A stretch of DNA of 19,398 bases, taken from NCBI GenBank assembly GCA_049644265.1, contig JBARRO010000057.1, positions 1 to 19,398 on the forward strand, read 5' to 3'. The position numbers and the translations under genes are program-made. How positions within the stretch are numbered: position 1 is the stretch's first letter; the number at the start of each line of letters is the position of its first letter. This DNA comes from JBARRO01 sp049644265 (lineage in GTDB: Bacteria; Bacteroidota; Ignavibacteria; UBA10030). The notes under the pieces were generated by a model. It did not search any database. It was not told where the DNA came from and saw only the letters and a list, made by a program, of their open reading frames with translations. Shown here one piece after another: positions 1 through 7,384 of the stretch.

Positions 1-1
1 G

Positions 2-1414
2 TCTTATATCGACACGCTCGATGGCCCCAATAACCAATCCCCCCAGTATGTTGCTGAACGGCAAACCCCCGGGCGCAATATCAACACCTACATGAAGTCA
101 GCCGACCTTGATCAATATGGAAGGATAAAACAACCGTATAACTACTATACGAGCAACACAAACTTGTCAAGCTCAAAAGTTTTCGGAAATGCAAATGATT
201 TTTCAACGAGGTACGGCAAGAACAACGATTACTATGCAGGGCCGGGAATGCCGACGTATAACAGAAGAACCAGCGGTAAATACCTTGACCTCCCTCCTCT
301 TTACAGCGGTCGCGCTATTCCCTTGGATGATGAGTATCCCTTCAATGCGAATTATCCTGTACGACTTGCCTCCTACGGACTCTACTACCTTAAGCCCGGG
401 GACAAAATACGTTTCACCGTCGCAGAGATGGTCGGATTTGGGGCTGATACGAATAAACTCGTGATCGGCGGGTTTTATTCGGGTGTCTCGGGCGGAAGTC
501 CGACTCCATACCATCCGGGATGTTACTGGAACAAACCGGTCCAAATCGGGGGTCAGACCGTCACAAATAATTATGTCGCTGATTTCGGTCTTCCGGATTA
601 TGTGAATTCCAAGGTGGTGTTTATTAACGATGTCGCGCACAAGGCCTACGAGGCATATGTAGGACATCAACTGATACGTCCCAGCGATCCTTCCTGGGAT
701 AAAAATAATCCGCCAACCTGGCCAGAAACAATGCCGGATCACGGCGCGTACACCGTACCAATTCCGATACCGGCACCAGTGATCCAAACCGTCAACACAG
801 ATACGGCAACAGTGTCCATTCAATGGAGCCGTGACGTCGAGAATTTTGAGAATGGACCTGCCGCAAATTATGTAACCGGCAGGCTTTCAAGGTTCATCGT
901 CTACAGGTCTGAGGCACGAAGTGGTCCTTGGAAAGCAATTGACACGGTGTCACGCGGCCAACTGACGAACGGTCATTACCAATCCGACGATCTTGACAGA
1001 AGTTTCCTGGTGGGGGAATCCAAATACTATGTTGTCACTTCATTGGACAGCCTCGGCAACGAAAGCGGAAAGACCAATGTTGTCCTGCACGACAAAATAA
1101 TTGGGCCGGTCCCAAAGCTTTCCAAAATCTATGTTGTTCCCAACCCGTACAATGCCACCACGGGAGCCGGATTCAGTCGTGAAGGCACGGACCAAACTCT
1201 TGGGATTTATGGATTACCTGCCCGATGTACCATCCATTTTTATTCTTTTGCAGGTCAAAGGCTCCTGACAATCGAGCACAACCAGCAATCCTATTCTCAT
1301 AATTTTGAATTGATTACCCGTAATTTCCAGGAATATGCCTCGGGGATTTACTTCTTCGTTGTCCTGACGCCGGATGGCGATAAATATATGGGCAAGTTTG
1401 TAGTGGTCAAATAG
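2..1414 (+). CDS. Surface/secreted protein with Fn3-like region and C-terminal sorting domain, 5' truncated
   Basis: The reading frame is already open at base 2 and runs to TAG at 1412-1414, so the true start lies outside the window; the Met at 92 is internal. Counting from that Met, residues about 225-335 look like a fibronectin type III-type sandwich (a 'VSIQWSRD' strand, 'FIVYRSEARSGPW', 'YYVVTSLDSLGNES'). The last ~95 residues look like a T9SS-type C-terminal sorting domain: 'VVPNPYN', a central strand with 'IHFYSFAGQRL', then 'ASGIYFFVV' and terminal 'GKFVVVK'. The rest (about 1-220) is rich in Tyr, Pro and Gly and I recognise no family. It is probably exported across the outer membrane. 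The next gene, a PorV-family protein, starts 31 bases downstream, so the two are probably co-transcribed. The export role is inferred from the sorting domain and the neighbour; the molecular function is unknown. Confidence 0.85.
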   Translation, partial: SYIDTLDGPNNQSPQYVAERQTPGRNINTYMKSADLDQYGRIKQPYNYYTSNTNLSSSKVFGNANDFSTRYGKNNDYYAGPGMPTYNRRTSGKYLDLPPLYSGRAIPLDDEYPFNANYPVRLASYGLYYLKPGDKIRFTVAEMVGFGADTNKLVIGGFYSGVSGGSPTPYHPGCYWNKPVQIGGQTVTNNYVADFGLPDYVNSKVVFINDVAHKAYEAYVGHQLIRPSDPSWDKNNPPTWPETMPDHGAYTVPIPIPAPVIQTVNTDTATVSIQWSRDVENFENGPAANYVTGRLSRFIVYRSEARSGPWKAIDTVSRGQLTNGHYQSDDLDRSFLVGESKYYVVTSLDSLGNESGKTNVVLHDKIIGPVPKLSKIYVVPNPYNATTGAGFSREGTDQTLGIYGLPARCTIHFYSFAGQRLLTIEHNQQSYSHNFELITRNFQEYASGIYFFVVLTPDGDKYMGKFVVVK

Positions 1415-1445
1415 GCCGAATTGCATCTTCTGAAAAGGCGAAATC

Positions 1446-2420
1446 ATGAAGAGAACGTCACGACAATCGTTATTCACATTACTGCTCTTCGGTCTCTCAG
1501 TTCTTTCCGGGGGCGAAAAAGTGGGAACGACTTCCTTTCAGTTTCTGAAATTGTCCCTTGATGCGAGATCGGCCGCTCTGGGGGATGCTGCGGTATCCAT
1601 CGGCAATACCTCAGAAGCACTGTATTGGAACCCGGCAGGAATACGAAGAACCACTGGTTTCGACGTCTCGACTTCCTACCTGAACTATTTCCTGGATGTG
1701 GGCATATTTTCCGGTGCTGCCGCATTGCCGGTGGGGGAAGCAAGTTCCATTGGCTTGTTTGCAGTAGTTGTAGATTACGGTACCATCGAAGTGACTGACG
1801 CCAGCCACTTGACCTTCAATCCAGACTGGACATACAATCCTGGGCTCACAGGAGAAATCATGCATCCAACAGCAACCGTATTCGGTATTTCTTATGCTCT
1901 TTCCGTGACAGAGAGGCTTTCTTTTGGGCTTACAGCGAAATACTTGAGGGAAGATCTTGCGATTGCGAAAACTTCAGCCGTTTCCTTTGATGGTGGTTTA
2001 ATCTACAAGACGGGGTGGAATTCTCTCAACTTCGGGTTATCCATTAGAAACTTCGGACCGGAGGTCACTTTCATTAAGGAATCGTATCCGGTTCCTGAGA
2101 CATTCGCTGTTGGCATTTCTGCCTATCTCTTTGCCCCTGGCGCCGCAGTATTCACGGAGACCAACTCACAGAGCCTTCTGTTTTCATATGATCTGAGTCA
2201 TCCTCGGGACTACGATCAGCAGCACCACATTGGTCTGGAATACGGTTTGATGGATGTTCTCTTCATTCGCGGGGGATACAAAATCAATTTTGACGAAGAA
2301 GGTCTGACGTATGGTTTTGGTGCGCACTACGGCAATGTGAGATTCGACTACGCTTACGATAAATTTGGGAGCATATTGCCGGGAGTACATCGCTTTTCTC
2401 TTGGCTGTACGCTGAACTAA
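1446..2420 (+). CDS. PorV/PorQ-family outer-membrane protein
   Basis: 324 residues. The N-terminus is basic and hydrophobic (MKRTSRQSLFTLLLFGLSVLSGG), fitting a signal peptide of about 23 residues. It is followed directly by the signature of the PorV/PorQ family: 'FQFLKLSLDARSAALGDAAVSIGNTSEALYWNPAGI', here spread over about residues 31-66, with the ARxxALGxA and NPAG blocks intact. The remainder alternates short amphipathic strands and Gly/Asn turns ('LSFGLTAKYLRE', 'LNFGLSIRNFGP', 'VRFDYAYDKF') typical of a 14-stranded FadL-type barrel. PorV proteins act in the outer membrane as T9SS shuttle components that bind cargo sorting domains. The upstream neighbour carries such a domain and the downstream gene starts 20 bases later, so an operon is likely. 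FCB genomes carry many paralogues, so this need not be the core PorV. An AAGG about 10 bases upstream supports the start. Confidence 0.85.
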   Translation: MKRTSRQSLFTLLLFGLSVLSGGEKVGTTSFQFLKLSLDARSAALGDAAVSIGNTSEALYWNPAGIRRTTGFDVSTSYLNYFLDVGIFSGAAALPVGEASSIGLFAVVVDYGTIEVTDASHLTFNPDWTYNPGLTGEIMHPTATVFGISYALSVTERLSFGLTAKYLREDLAIAKTSAVSFDGGLIYKTGWNSLNFGLSIRNFGPEVTFIKESYPVPETFAVGISAYLFAPGAAVFTETNSQSLLFSYDLSHPRDYDQQHHIGLEYGLMDVLFIRGGYKINFDEEGLTYGFGAHYGNVRFDYAYDKFGSILPGVHRFSLGCTLN

Positions 2421-2440
2421 TCCTCCCTGGAGACGCCGTT

Positions 2441-4045
2441 ATGTCTGCAATGCCAGAAAAATACTTGTTCCCCAGACTGTTCCTAATCCTTGCGCTCGTC
2501 CTTCTCTCAAACAAGGGTGAGGCTCAACACAATGGAGACCCTCTCCTGTTTCAAGGATTGGAAAATCGGGCATCTACAGACGCAAAAGGCTCGGCGTACG
2601 GGAACGCCTTCGTTTCCCGATCAAACGACCTCAACTCCATCTTCTACAATCCTGCGGGACTTGCAGATATTTCATCGGTTCAGGTTTCTGTCTCCTCTCA
2701 TTATCAGGATTACCTTATTAGGGATAACCAGTATTTCGTTCCCTCTGTGGCGAGCAGCGGTGGATATACCGCTCTTAACTTGTATCTGAGTCACGTAATC
2801 ATTCCCGATCCGGCATGGAACAACATCTGGTCCGATTCGCTTAGGATCATTTGGTACGATTCACTGGGCAATCCCATCGGCGCGAACTGGTGGGATCCGA
2901 ACAGACTCCGGGATCTCCCTCAGGACCAAAGTGACTACAGTGAAGATGCTGCCGTGAACCAAAAAAAGAAGAACATGTTTGCATTCGATCATATTGCAAT
3001 GACAATTCCTTTTGACTTCATGGAGAAACGCTTTGTTGCGGCAGTTTCCTACAATCGCCAATTCAGCGGTTATAACTACGATTGGAACGGCGCTCATTTT
3101 AGCCCCCATTGGGGAATGGTCGCCGGTGACGTCGGGGCAATCAACGATACTGTCAAGGATGATATTGTAAGAAGCAACTGGTCTGTCTTTACCCGTGAGC
3201 GAACGGACGGTGTCCATGCTCTAACCGGAGCCCTTGCCTTCAAGGTGGACAATCACTTTCAAATCGGCGGGAAGGTTCAGTACCTCATGGGAGAAACGCA
3301 CGATACGCAAGCCCTGCAACGGATAGGGTATTTTCGGTTCAAGAACGGTTTTGGGAATTCATCATGGTCCTTTTCCTATGACACGCATGACTCTCTGGTA
3401 CGAGGGAATTCGAAGATTTATGGAATGATGTTCAATTTCGGTGTGATATACAATTCACCAAATTTCAACCTGGGGTTGAACATACAACTGCCCTATCGAA
3501 TGGAACGTGCATGGTCATATTCGACACAGGTCAGTACACGAGATTCCGTTGGTAATCTCTCTCTTGTCTCATCTGCTATCGCTGGTCGCGATTATGTCAC
3601 ACTGCCTGTTGTGATTGCAGGAGGCATTACCGTAAAGAATATCAATGACCTTACCCTGTCGTTGGAATACGAATCCAACCCCCTCAGTTCCGCAACTTAT
3701 GAACTTACCAGTATCCCGGATTCTCTCTTCACACAGTACCAGAAATGGGTGGATCAGACTTCTCTGCGATTCGGCGTTGAATATGCAATTGCTGACGGCG
3801 TTTCTGTCTTAGGAGGCTATCAAGTCCAGGGTGCGCCGTTTATCGGGTATGCCGTGGCCGATAAAGAGCAGGGAGCCCCCATCGACAAGTACTCTTGCGG
3901 GCTCAGCTTGAGCATTCTGGACGGACGTCTTGACATCGCCTATCTTTACAGCCAGCTGAAATATTACGATGTCTATATGAGCAACCGAAACTTCACTCTT
4001 GAACGATCTCAATCAATTCTGTTTGGTTACACATACAGCTTCTAA
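2441..4045 (+). CDS. FadL/PorV-like outer-membrane beta-barrel protein
   Basis: 534 residues. A signal peptide is visible (hydrophobic 'LFLILALVLLSN', cleavage probably near 'GEA-QHNG', residue ~28). Next comes the same mature N-terminal pattern as in PorV-like and FadL-like proteins: 'DAKGSAYGNAFVSRSNDLNSIFYNPAGLAD', with the NPAG motif near residue 72. Many amphipathic strands follow, with turns rich in Asp, Asn and Gly and aromatic residues at strand ends, and the protein ends '...ILFGYTYSF', a terminal Phe of the kind recognised by the Bam machinery. It is longer than its neighbour because of an insertion around residues 105-180 with many Trp and Asp residues ('PAWNNIWSDSLRIIWYDSLG'), probably extracellular loops. 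A 'CTGGAGA' at 2427-2433 and the 20-base gap from the preceding gene support the start and co-transcription. It may transport a hydrophobic ligand or help T9SS cargo; the sequence does not decide. Confidence 0.8.
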   Translation: MSAMPEKYLFPRLFLILALVLLSNKGEAQHNGDPLLFQGLENRASTDAKGSAYGNAFVSRSNDLNSIFYNPAGLADISSVQVSVSSHYQDYLIRDNQYFVPSVASSGGYTALNLYLSHVIIPDPAWNNIWSDSLRIIWYDSLGNPIGANWWDPNRLRDLPQDQSDYSEDAAVNQKKKNMFAFDHIAMTIPFDFMEKRFVAAVSYNRQFSGYNYDWNGAHFSPHWGMVAGDVGAINDTVKDDIVRSNWSVFTRERTDGVHALTGALAFKVDNHFQIGGKVQYLMGETHDTQALQRIGYFRFKNGFGNSSWSFSYDTHDSLVRGNSKIYGMMFNFGVIYNSPNFNLGLNIQLPYRMERAWSYSTQVSTRDSVGNLSLVSSAIAGRDYVTLPVVIAGGITVKNINDLTLSLEYESNPLSSATYELTSIPDSLFTQYQKWVDQTSLRFGVEYAIADGVSVLGGYQVQGAPFIGYAVADKEQGAPIDKYSCGLSLSILDGRLDIAYLYSQLKYYDVYMSNRNFTLERSQSILFGYTYSF

Positions 4046-4100
4046 GTTGGATCTCGACAATATTTCCATAACTCACTATCTATTCAATATCCATTATTCA

Positions 4101-4106
4101 GGAGGG
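4101..4106 (+). promoter_or_regulatory. Strong ribosome binding site for the gene at 4115
   Basis: GGAGGG lies 8 bases before the ATG at 4115. The gap from the preceding stop is about 70 A/T-rich bases. This site fixes the start and is stronger than most others in the window. Confidence 0.6.
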
Positions 4107-4114
4107 CCGCCATC

Positions 4115-5158
4115 ATGAACAAACGTCTGGTACTTCTTTTCCTCGTCCTCGTATGCATTTCGATGGCCTCAGGTCAGCTTTTGTTCGTAGAGAACTTCAA
4201 TAATCCGGTGTATGTTGTGGGAACAGCCATGGACACAACGTACTGGAAAATGCATAGCGGTACAGCCCCAGACACGATCGCCGCAGGATTGACTTATGTC
4301 GGATATCCGGGATCGGGAATTGGAAATTCAGTCAAACTTTCGGCGGGAGGATCATCTGACTACAATGCAACATTCACTTCACAAACCTCGGGAAATGTCT
4401 ATTCATTCTTCATGGTGAATGTAAGTGCCGCTACCACGAGCGGAGATTACTTCTTCCATTATAGCTCTAATCCCTTCAACGGTGGTTCCACGGGTATCCG
4501 GGGCAGGCTGTACGCCAAAGGGAACGCCACCGCAGATAGTGTAAGTTTCGGTATTGCTTTCGGGAGCGGCGGATCCACATATACCGGAATGAACTACGTG
4601 CTCAACACAACCTACATTCTTGTTTTCAAAATCAATGTGAATGCAGGAGCCAACGATGACTCGGTGAGTTTATACGTTCTCAGCTCACCGAATCTCCCCA
4701 CAACCGAACCAGCCACTCCGACACTCGGTCCCTGGGGTGAGGCCGGAACAAATGACAACACGGGCGGGCCGGGTTCTATCGCTCTTCGCCAGGGGGCAGG
4801 AAACCAACCGACTCTGCGCGTCGATGGAATTCGAGTAGTGACAAACTGGACCACTGCTACTGGTGTTTCACAGAGTTCGCCCGACCTTCGCCCCACTTCA
4901 TTTGCATTGTCTCAGAACTTCCCGAACCCCTTCAATCCAAGCACAAACTTCATGTATCAGATCGGCACAGACGGATTTGTGTCGGTGAAGATTTATAGCT
5001 CTCTGGGTCAGGAAGTTGCGGCTTTGGTGAACGAATTCAAGGCTGCTGGCTCGTATTCTGCATCTTGGAATGCAGCGGGTTTTGGCAGTGGCATCTATTT
5101 CTGCAAGATGCAGTCTGGAACGTTTTCAGAAACAAAGAAAATTATTCTGTTGAAATAG
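4115..5158 (+). CDS. Secreted jelly-roll-like protein with T9SS-type sorting domain
   Basis: 347 residues. A signal peptide covers residues ~1-20 (MNKRLVLLFLVLVCISMASG, then QLLFVENF). Residues ~21-250 form an all-beta domain with blocks such as 'SGNVYSFFMVNVSA', 'SGDYFFHY', 'RGRLYAKGN', 'NDDSVSLYVL' and 'ALRQGAGNQPTLRVDGIRV'. This resembles LamG/jelly-roll-like domains common in exported proteins of Ignavibacteria-type genomes. The C-terminal ~87 residues are a sorting domain: 'FALSQNFPNPFNPST', then 'VSVKIYSSLGQEVAALVN', 'SGIYFCKM' and 'KKIILLK'. The N-terminal domain is clearly paralogous to that of the protein at 9043, which shares all the listed blocks, but this protein lacks the extra Fn3-like domain found there. 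Export and surface attachment or release through T9SS is inferred. Carbohydrate binding is possible for the fold but not demonstrated. Confidence 0.82.
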   Translation: MNKRLVLLFLVLVCISMASGQLLFVENFNNPVYVVGTAMDTTYWKMHSGTAPDTIAAGLTYVGYPGSGIGNSVKLSAGGSSDYNATFTSQTSGNVYSFFMVNVSAATTSGDYFFHYSSNPFNGGSTGIRGRLYAKGNATADSVSFGIAFGSGGSTYTGMNYVLNTTYILVFKINVNAGANDDSVSLYVLSSPNLPTTEPATPTLGPWGEAGTNDNTGGPGSIALRQGAGNQPTLRVDGIRVVTNWTTATGVSQSSPDLRPTSFALSQNFPNPFNPSTNFMYQIGTDGFVSVKIYSSLGQEVAALVNEFKAAGSYSASWNAAGFGSGIYFCKMQSGTFSETKKIILLK

Positions 5159-5182
5159 CAAGACGAGAATCTCTTCGGCGAT

Positions 5183-5206
5183 AGACCCCGGCGCACGCCG
5201 GGGTCT
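5183..5206 (+). terminator. Perfect 10-bp GC hairpin after the 4115 gene
   Basis: AGACCCCGGC, loop GCAC, then GCCGGGGTCT: ten perfect base pairs with a four-base loop, 24 bases after the stop at 5158. No strong T-tract follows (only 'TATCG'), so it is either a poor intrinsic terminator or a stable leader structure of the gene at 5262. It covers the region just before an in-frame ATG at 5214 and argues against that codon being the start. Confidence 0.55.
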
Positions 5207-5261
5207 TATCGCCATGAAGGTTCCTCGCACGACGAACACCGATCAACGAAAGAATATCATC

Positions 5262-5951
5262 ATGCGCTTCATCTTCTACGTCTTCCTGACAATTCTCACA
5301 CTCTCGAGCCTCGCCTGGAGTCAATCGGAACTGGGAATCGACGTCTATGTTGGTGGCGGCATCTCATCTCTCGCAGGACCACAGACACTCAGAGATCAAA
5401 ACAAGACAGGATTGAACGCCAGCGGAGGCGTGGGATTCCACCTCCTGCCATCGCTCTCCCTCGTCGTGAGCGTGGACTACACTTCATTTCCAAACAACGA
5501 AACACACGCCAGGCAAGAAGTGATTCAACAAATTCCCGACAACGAGAGAGTGGGAGCGGGAATCAGCATAAGTGACGGCGGCATACTATCCATCGTGGCC
5601 GCGACAGCGGACCTGAAATTTCTCTTGTCCGCTGCTCCCGAACAATGGACACCGTATGTTGTCCTTGGCACGGGGTTCCTCAGTACATCCATTTCGGATG
5701 TGAATGCTTCATACATCACCTCGGACCAGGGCACATCCAGTGTCATGGTATCGACCTACCATCCAGTTGTGTTGCCAAGAACGCAATACAGGGTTGTATC
5801 CGCATTTGCGGGCTCCGTAGGCATTGGATTTGATATGTCGCTCAACGAGGCAAGCAGAATGTTCCTTGAGAGCAGATATGCAGTTGGATTCACTGCGTTT
5901 GGTAACACGACGTATGTTCCGGTTAAGCTCGGGTTACGTTTTGCTATCTGA
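5262..5951 (+). CDS. Small outer-membrane beta-barrel protein
   Basis: 229 residues from the ATG at 5262. An upstream in-frame ATG at 5214 would add 16 charged residues and abuts the hairpin at 5183-5206. The 5262 start instead gives a clean signal peptide (MRFIFYVFLTILTLSSLAWS, then QSELGIDV). The mature part begins 'GIDVYVGGGISSL', shows alternating strands ('LSLVVSVDYTSF', 'ATADLKFLLSA', 'WTPYVVLGTGF', 'AGSVGIGFDM') and ends 'VPVKLGLRFAI', consistent with an 8- to 10-stranded OmpA/OmpW-type barrel (outer membrane beta-barrel domain). No sorting domain is present, which suits an integral outer-membrane protein. The ribosome binding site is weak ('GAAAGAA' 8-14 bases upstream). Function is unknown. 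The next gene starts about 110 bases downstream in the same direction. Confidence 0.7.
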   Translation: MRFIFYVFLTILTLSSLAWSQSELGIDVYVGGGISSLAGPQTLRDQNKTGLNASGGVGFHLLPSLSLVVSVDYTSFPNNETHARQEVIQQIPDNERVGAGISISDGGILSIVAATADLKFLLSAAPEQWTPYVVLGTGFLSTSISDVNASYITSDQGTSSVMVSTYHPVVLPRTQYRVVSAFAGSVGIGFDMSLNEASRMFLESRYAVGFTAFGNTTYVPVKLGLRFAI

Positions 5952-6062
5952 CCAACCGCCGGGAACCAGAAGTAGTCAAGAGCGATACCGGCACATCCGT
6001 TACGCACTGACATCAATGTGGCGACCGACTCAATGTCAACAAATCCGAGAAAGACTCCTTTT

Positions 6063-7283
6063 ATGCTACGTATCTCATTCTTCCTTTGCCTTTATCTCGT
6101 CTTCGCCGGCATGTGCGGATTCACATCCGCGCAAAACAAAAAGCTCAGCGGCGGGAAAGGCGATCTCGAGAGTGGCTTGCCGCCCGATATTCACCGGCTA
6201 AAGATTGGCGATGCCGCTCCGGACTTCGAGCTACTCGGGATCGACGGCAAGACCTATACTTTGGCAGAGTTCAAGACGACGCCCGTTCTCATGGTGGTGT
6301 TCTTATCGAATCACTGCCCGTATTCGCATGCCGCCGAGACCCGATTGCTTCCACTGGCCGCTGAATTCAAAAGGAAAGGCCTTGAAGTTGTTGCTATTAA
6401 TCCCAACAGCCCTGAGGGAGTTTCTATCGACGAACTCGGTTACAGCAAATACAACGATGGTTACGAGGAGATGAAACTCTACGCCAAAGAAGCCGGCTTC
6501 ACCTTCCCCTATCTTTATGACGGCGAGAAACAAGTCACTGCAAAGGCTTATGGGTGTCTTGCCACTCCGCACGTGTTCCTGTTTGACCAACAACGACGCT
6601 TGCGTTACGCAGGTCGATTTGATGATTCTCGTTTCGCGGACGCCTCGACAGTCACTTCCCCGGATACACGAAATGCAGTTCAAGCCCTGCTCACAGGCAG
6701 GCCTGTGCCGGTTGAGACAACAAAACCGATGGGTTGTTCCACTAAGTGGAATTCAAAAAAGGAAGAGATTGCTCTGGCGACAGAAAAATGGGAAAAGGCG
6801 CCCGTCACGCTGGAGACGATTGGGGTGGCCGGCGTGGCAGATCTTGCCGCCAACAAGTCTTCGAAATACCGCTTGTTCAATGTCTGGGCGACATGGTGTG
6901 CTCCTTGTGTCAAGGAGTTCCCCGGCCTGGTGTCAATCTCCCGCCGTCTCGGCAACCGCGATTTTGAGCTCATAACTATCAGTTTAGACGACCCGAAGGA
7001 ACAGTCCAAGGTTCAAAGTTTTCTCGAACAACAGCATGTGGCTATTCCCAATCGGGTTGGACGCTCGCTGAAGGCCGAAGGACGCAAAACGAACAACTAT
7101 CTTTTTACAGGCGCGAATACCGACTCCTTAATCCAGGCCCTCGATCCCTCCTGGCCCGGCCCGTTGCCACACTCGGTTCTTGTTGCACCAGGTGGAAGGA
7201 TCATTTATAGTCACAACGGCCTTGTCGATTCCAACGACCTTCTGGCCAGGATATTGAAAGAACTCGGTCCCTACTACAAATGA
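6063..7283 (+). CDS. Exported protein with two thioredoxin-fold domains (peroxiredoxin-like plus TlpA-like)
   Basis: 406 residues from the ATG at 6063, which gives a compact signal peptide (MLRISFFLCLYLVFAGMCGFTSA). ATG 6033 and GTG 6018 are in-frame alternatives that add 10 or 15 residues. Domain 1 (about residues 45-230) matches the peroxiredoxin-like group often called 'thioredoxin family protein': 'IGDAAPDFELLGIDGKTY', a redox site SNHC85PYS, 'GFTFPYLYDGEKQVTAKAYG', 'ATPHVFLFD', 'LRYAGRFDDSR', and the late 'MGC225STKW' block. Domain 2 (about 245-406) is TlpA/ResA-like with the classic WATWC279APC282 site and a 'P-HSVLVAP' cis-Pro loop. Domain 1 has CPYS, a single cysteine where thioredoxins have CxxC, so the two domains are not equivalent. 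It probably reduces or protects disulfides in the periplasm. Electron transfer between domains, perhaps through C225, is inference. Confidence 0.85.
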   Translation: MLRISFFLCLYLVFAGMCGFTSAQNKKLSGGKGDLESGLPPDIHRLKIGDAAPDFELLGIDGKTYTLAEFKTTPVLMVVFLSNHCPYSHAAETRLLPLAAEFKRKGLEVVAINPNSPEGVSIDELGYSKYNDGYEEMKLYAKEAGFTFPYLYDGEKQVTAKAYGCLATPHVFLFDQQRRLRYAGRFDDSRFADASTVTSPDTRNAVQALLTGRPVPVETTKPMGCSTKWNSKKEEIALATEKWEKAPVTLETIGVAGVADLAANKSSKYRLFNVWATWCAPCVKEFPGLVSISRRLGNRDFELITISLDDPKEQSKVQSFLEQQHVAIPNRVGRSLKAEGRKTNNYLFTGANTDSLIQALDPSWPGPLPHSVLVAPGGRIIYSHNGLVDSNDLLARILKELGPYYK

Positions 7284-7384
7284 CTCTTAGCGGGCTCTAG
7301 CTGCCTCTATCAACTCCTTTGGCTGCCTTCGCGTGAGCGGCAGGAGTCGAATATTTTTCATTACCCGATTCTCGACAGACAGGC

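Noticed and set aside
203..823. Long open frame on the minus strand opposite the first gene.
   Set aside because: It lies fully inside a well-supported gene on the plus strand and its translation has no recognisable feature; a shadow frame.
5214..5261. Earlier in-frame start for the small barrel protein.
   Set aside because: It would put 16 charged residues before a clean signal peptide and begins 8 bases after a stable hairpin without a ribosome binding site.
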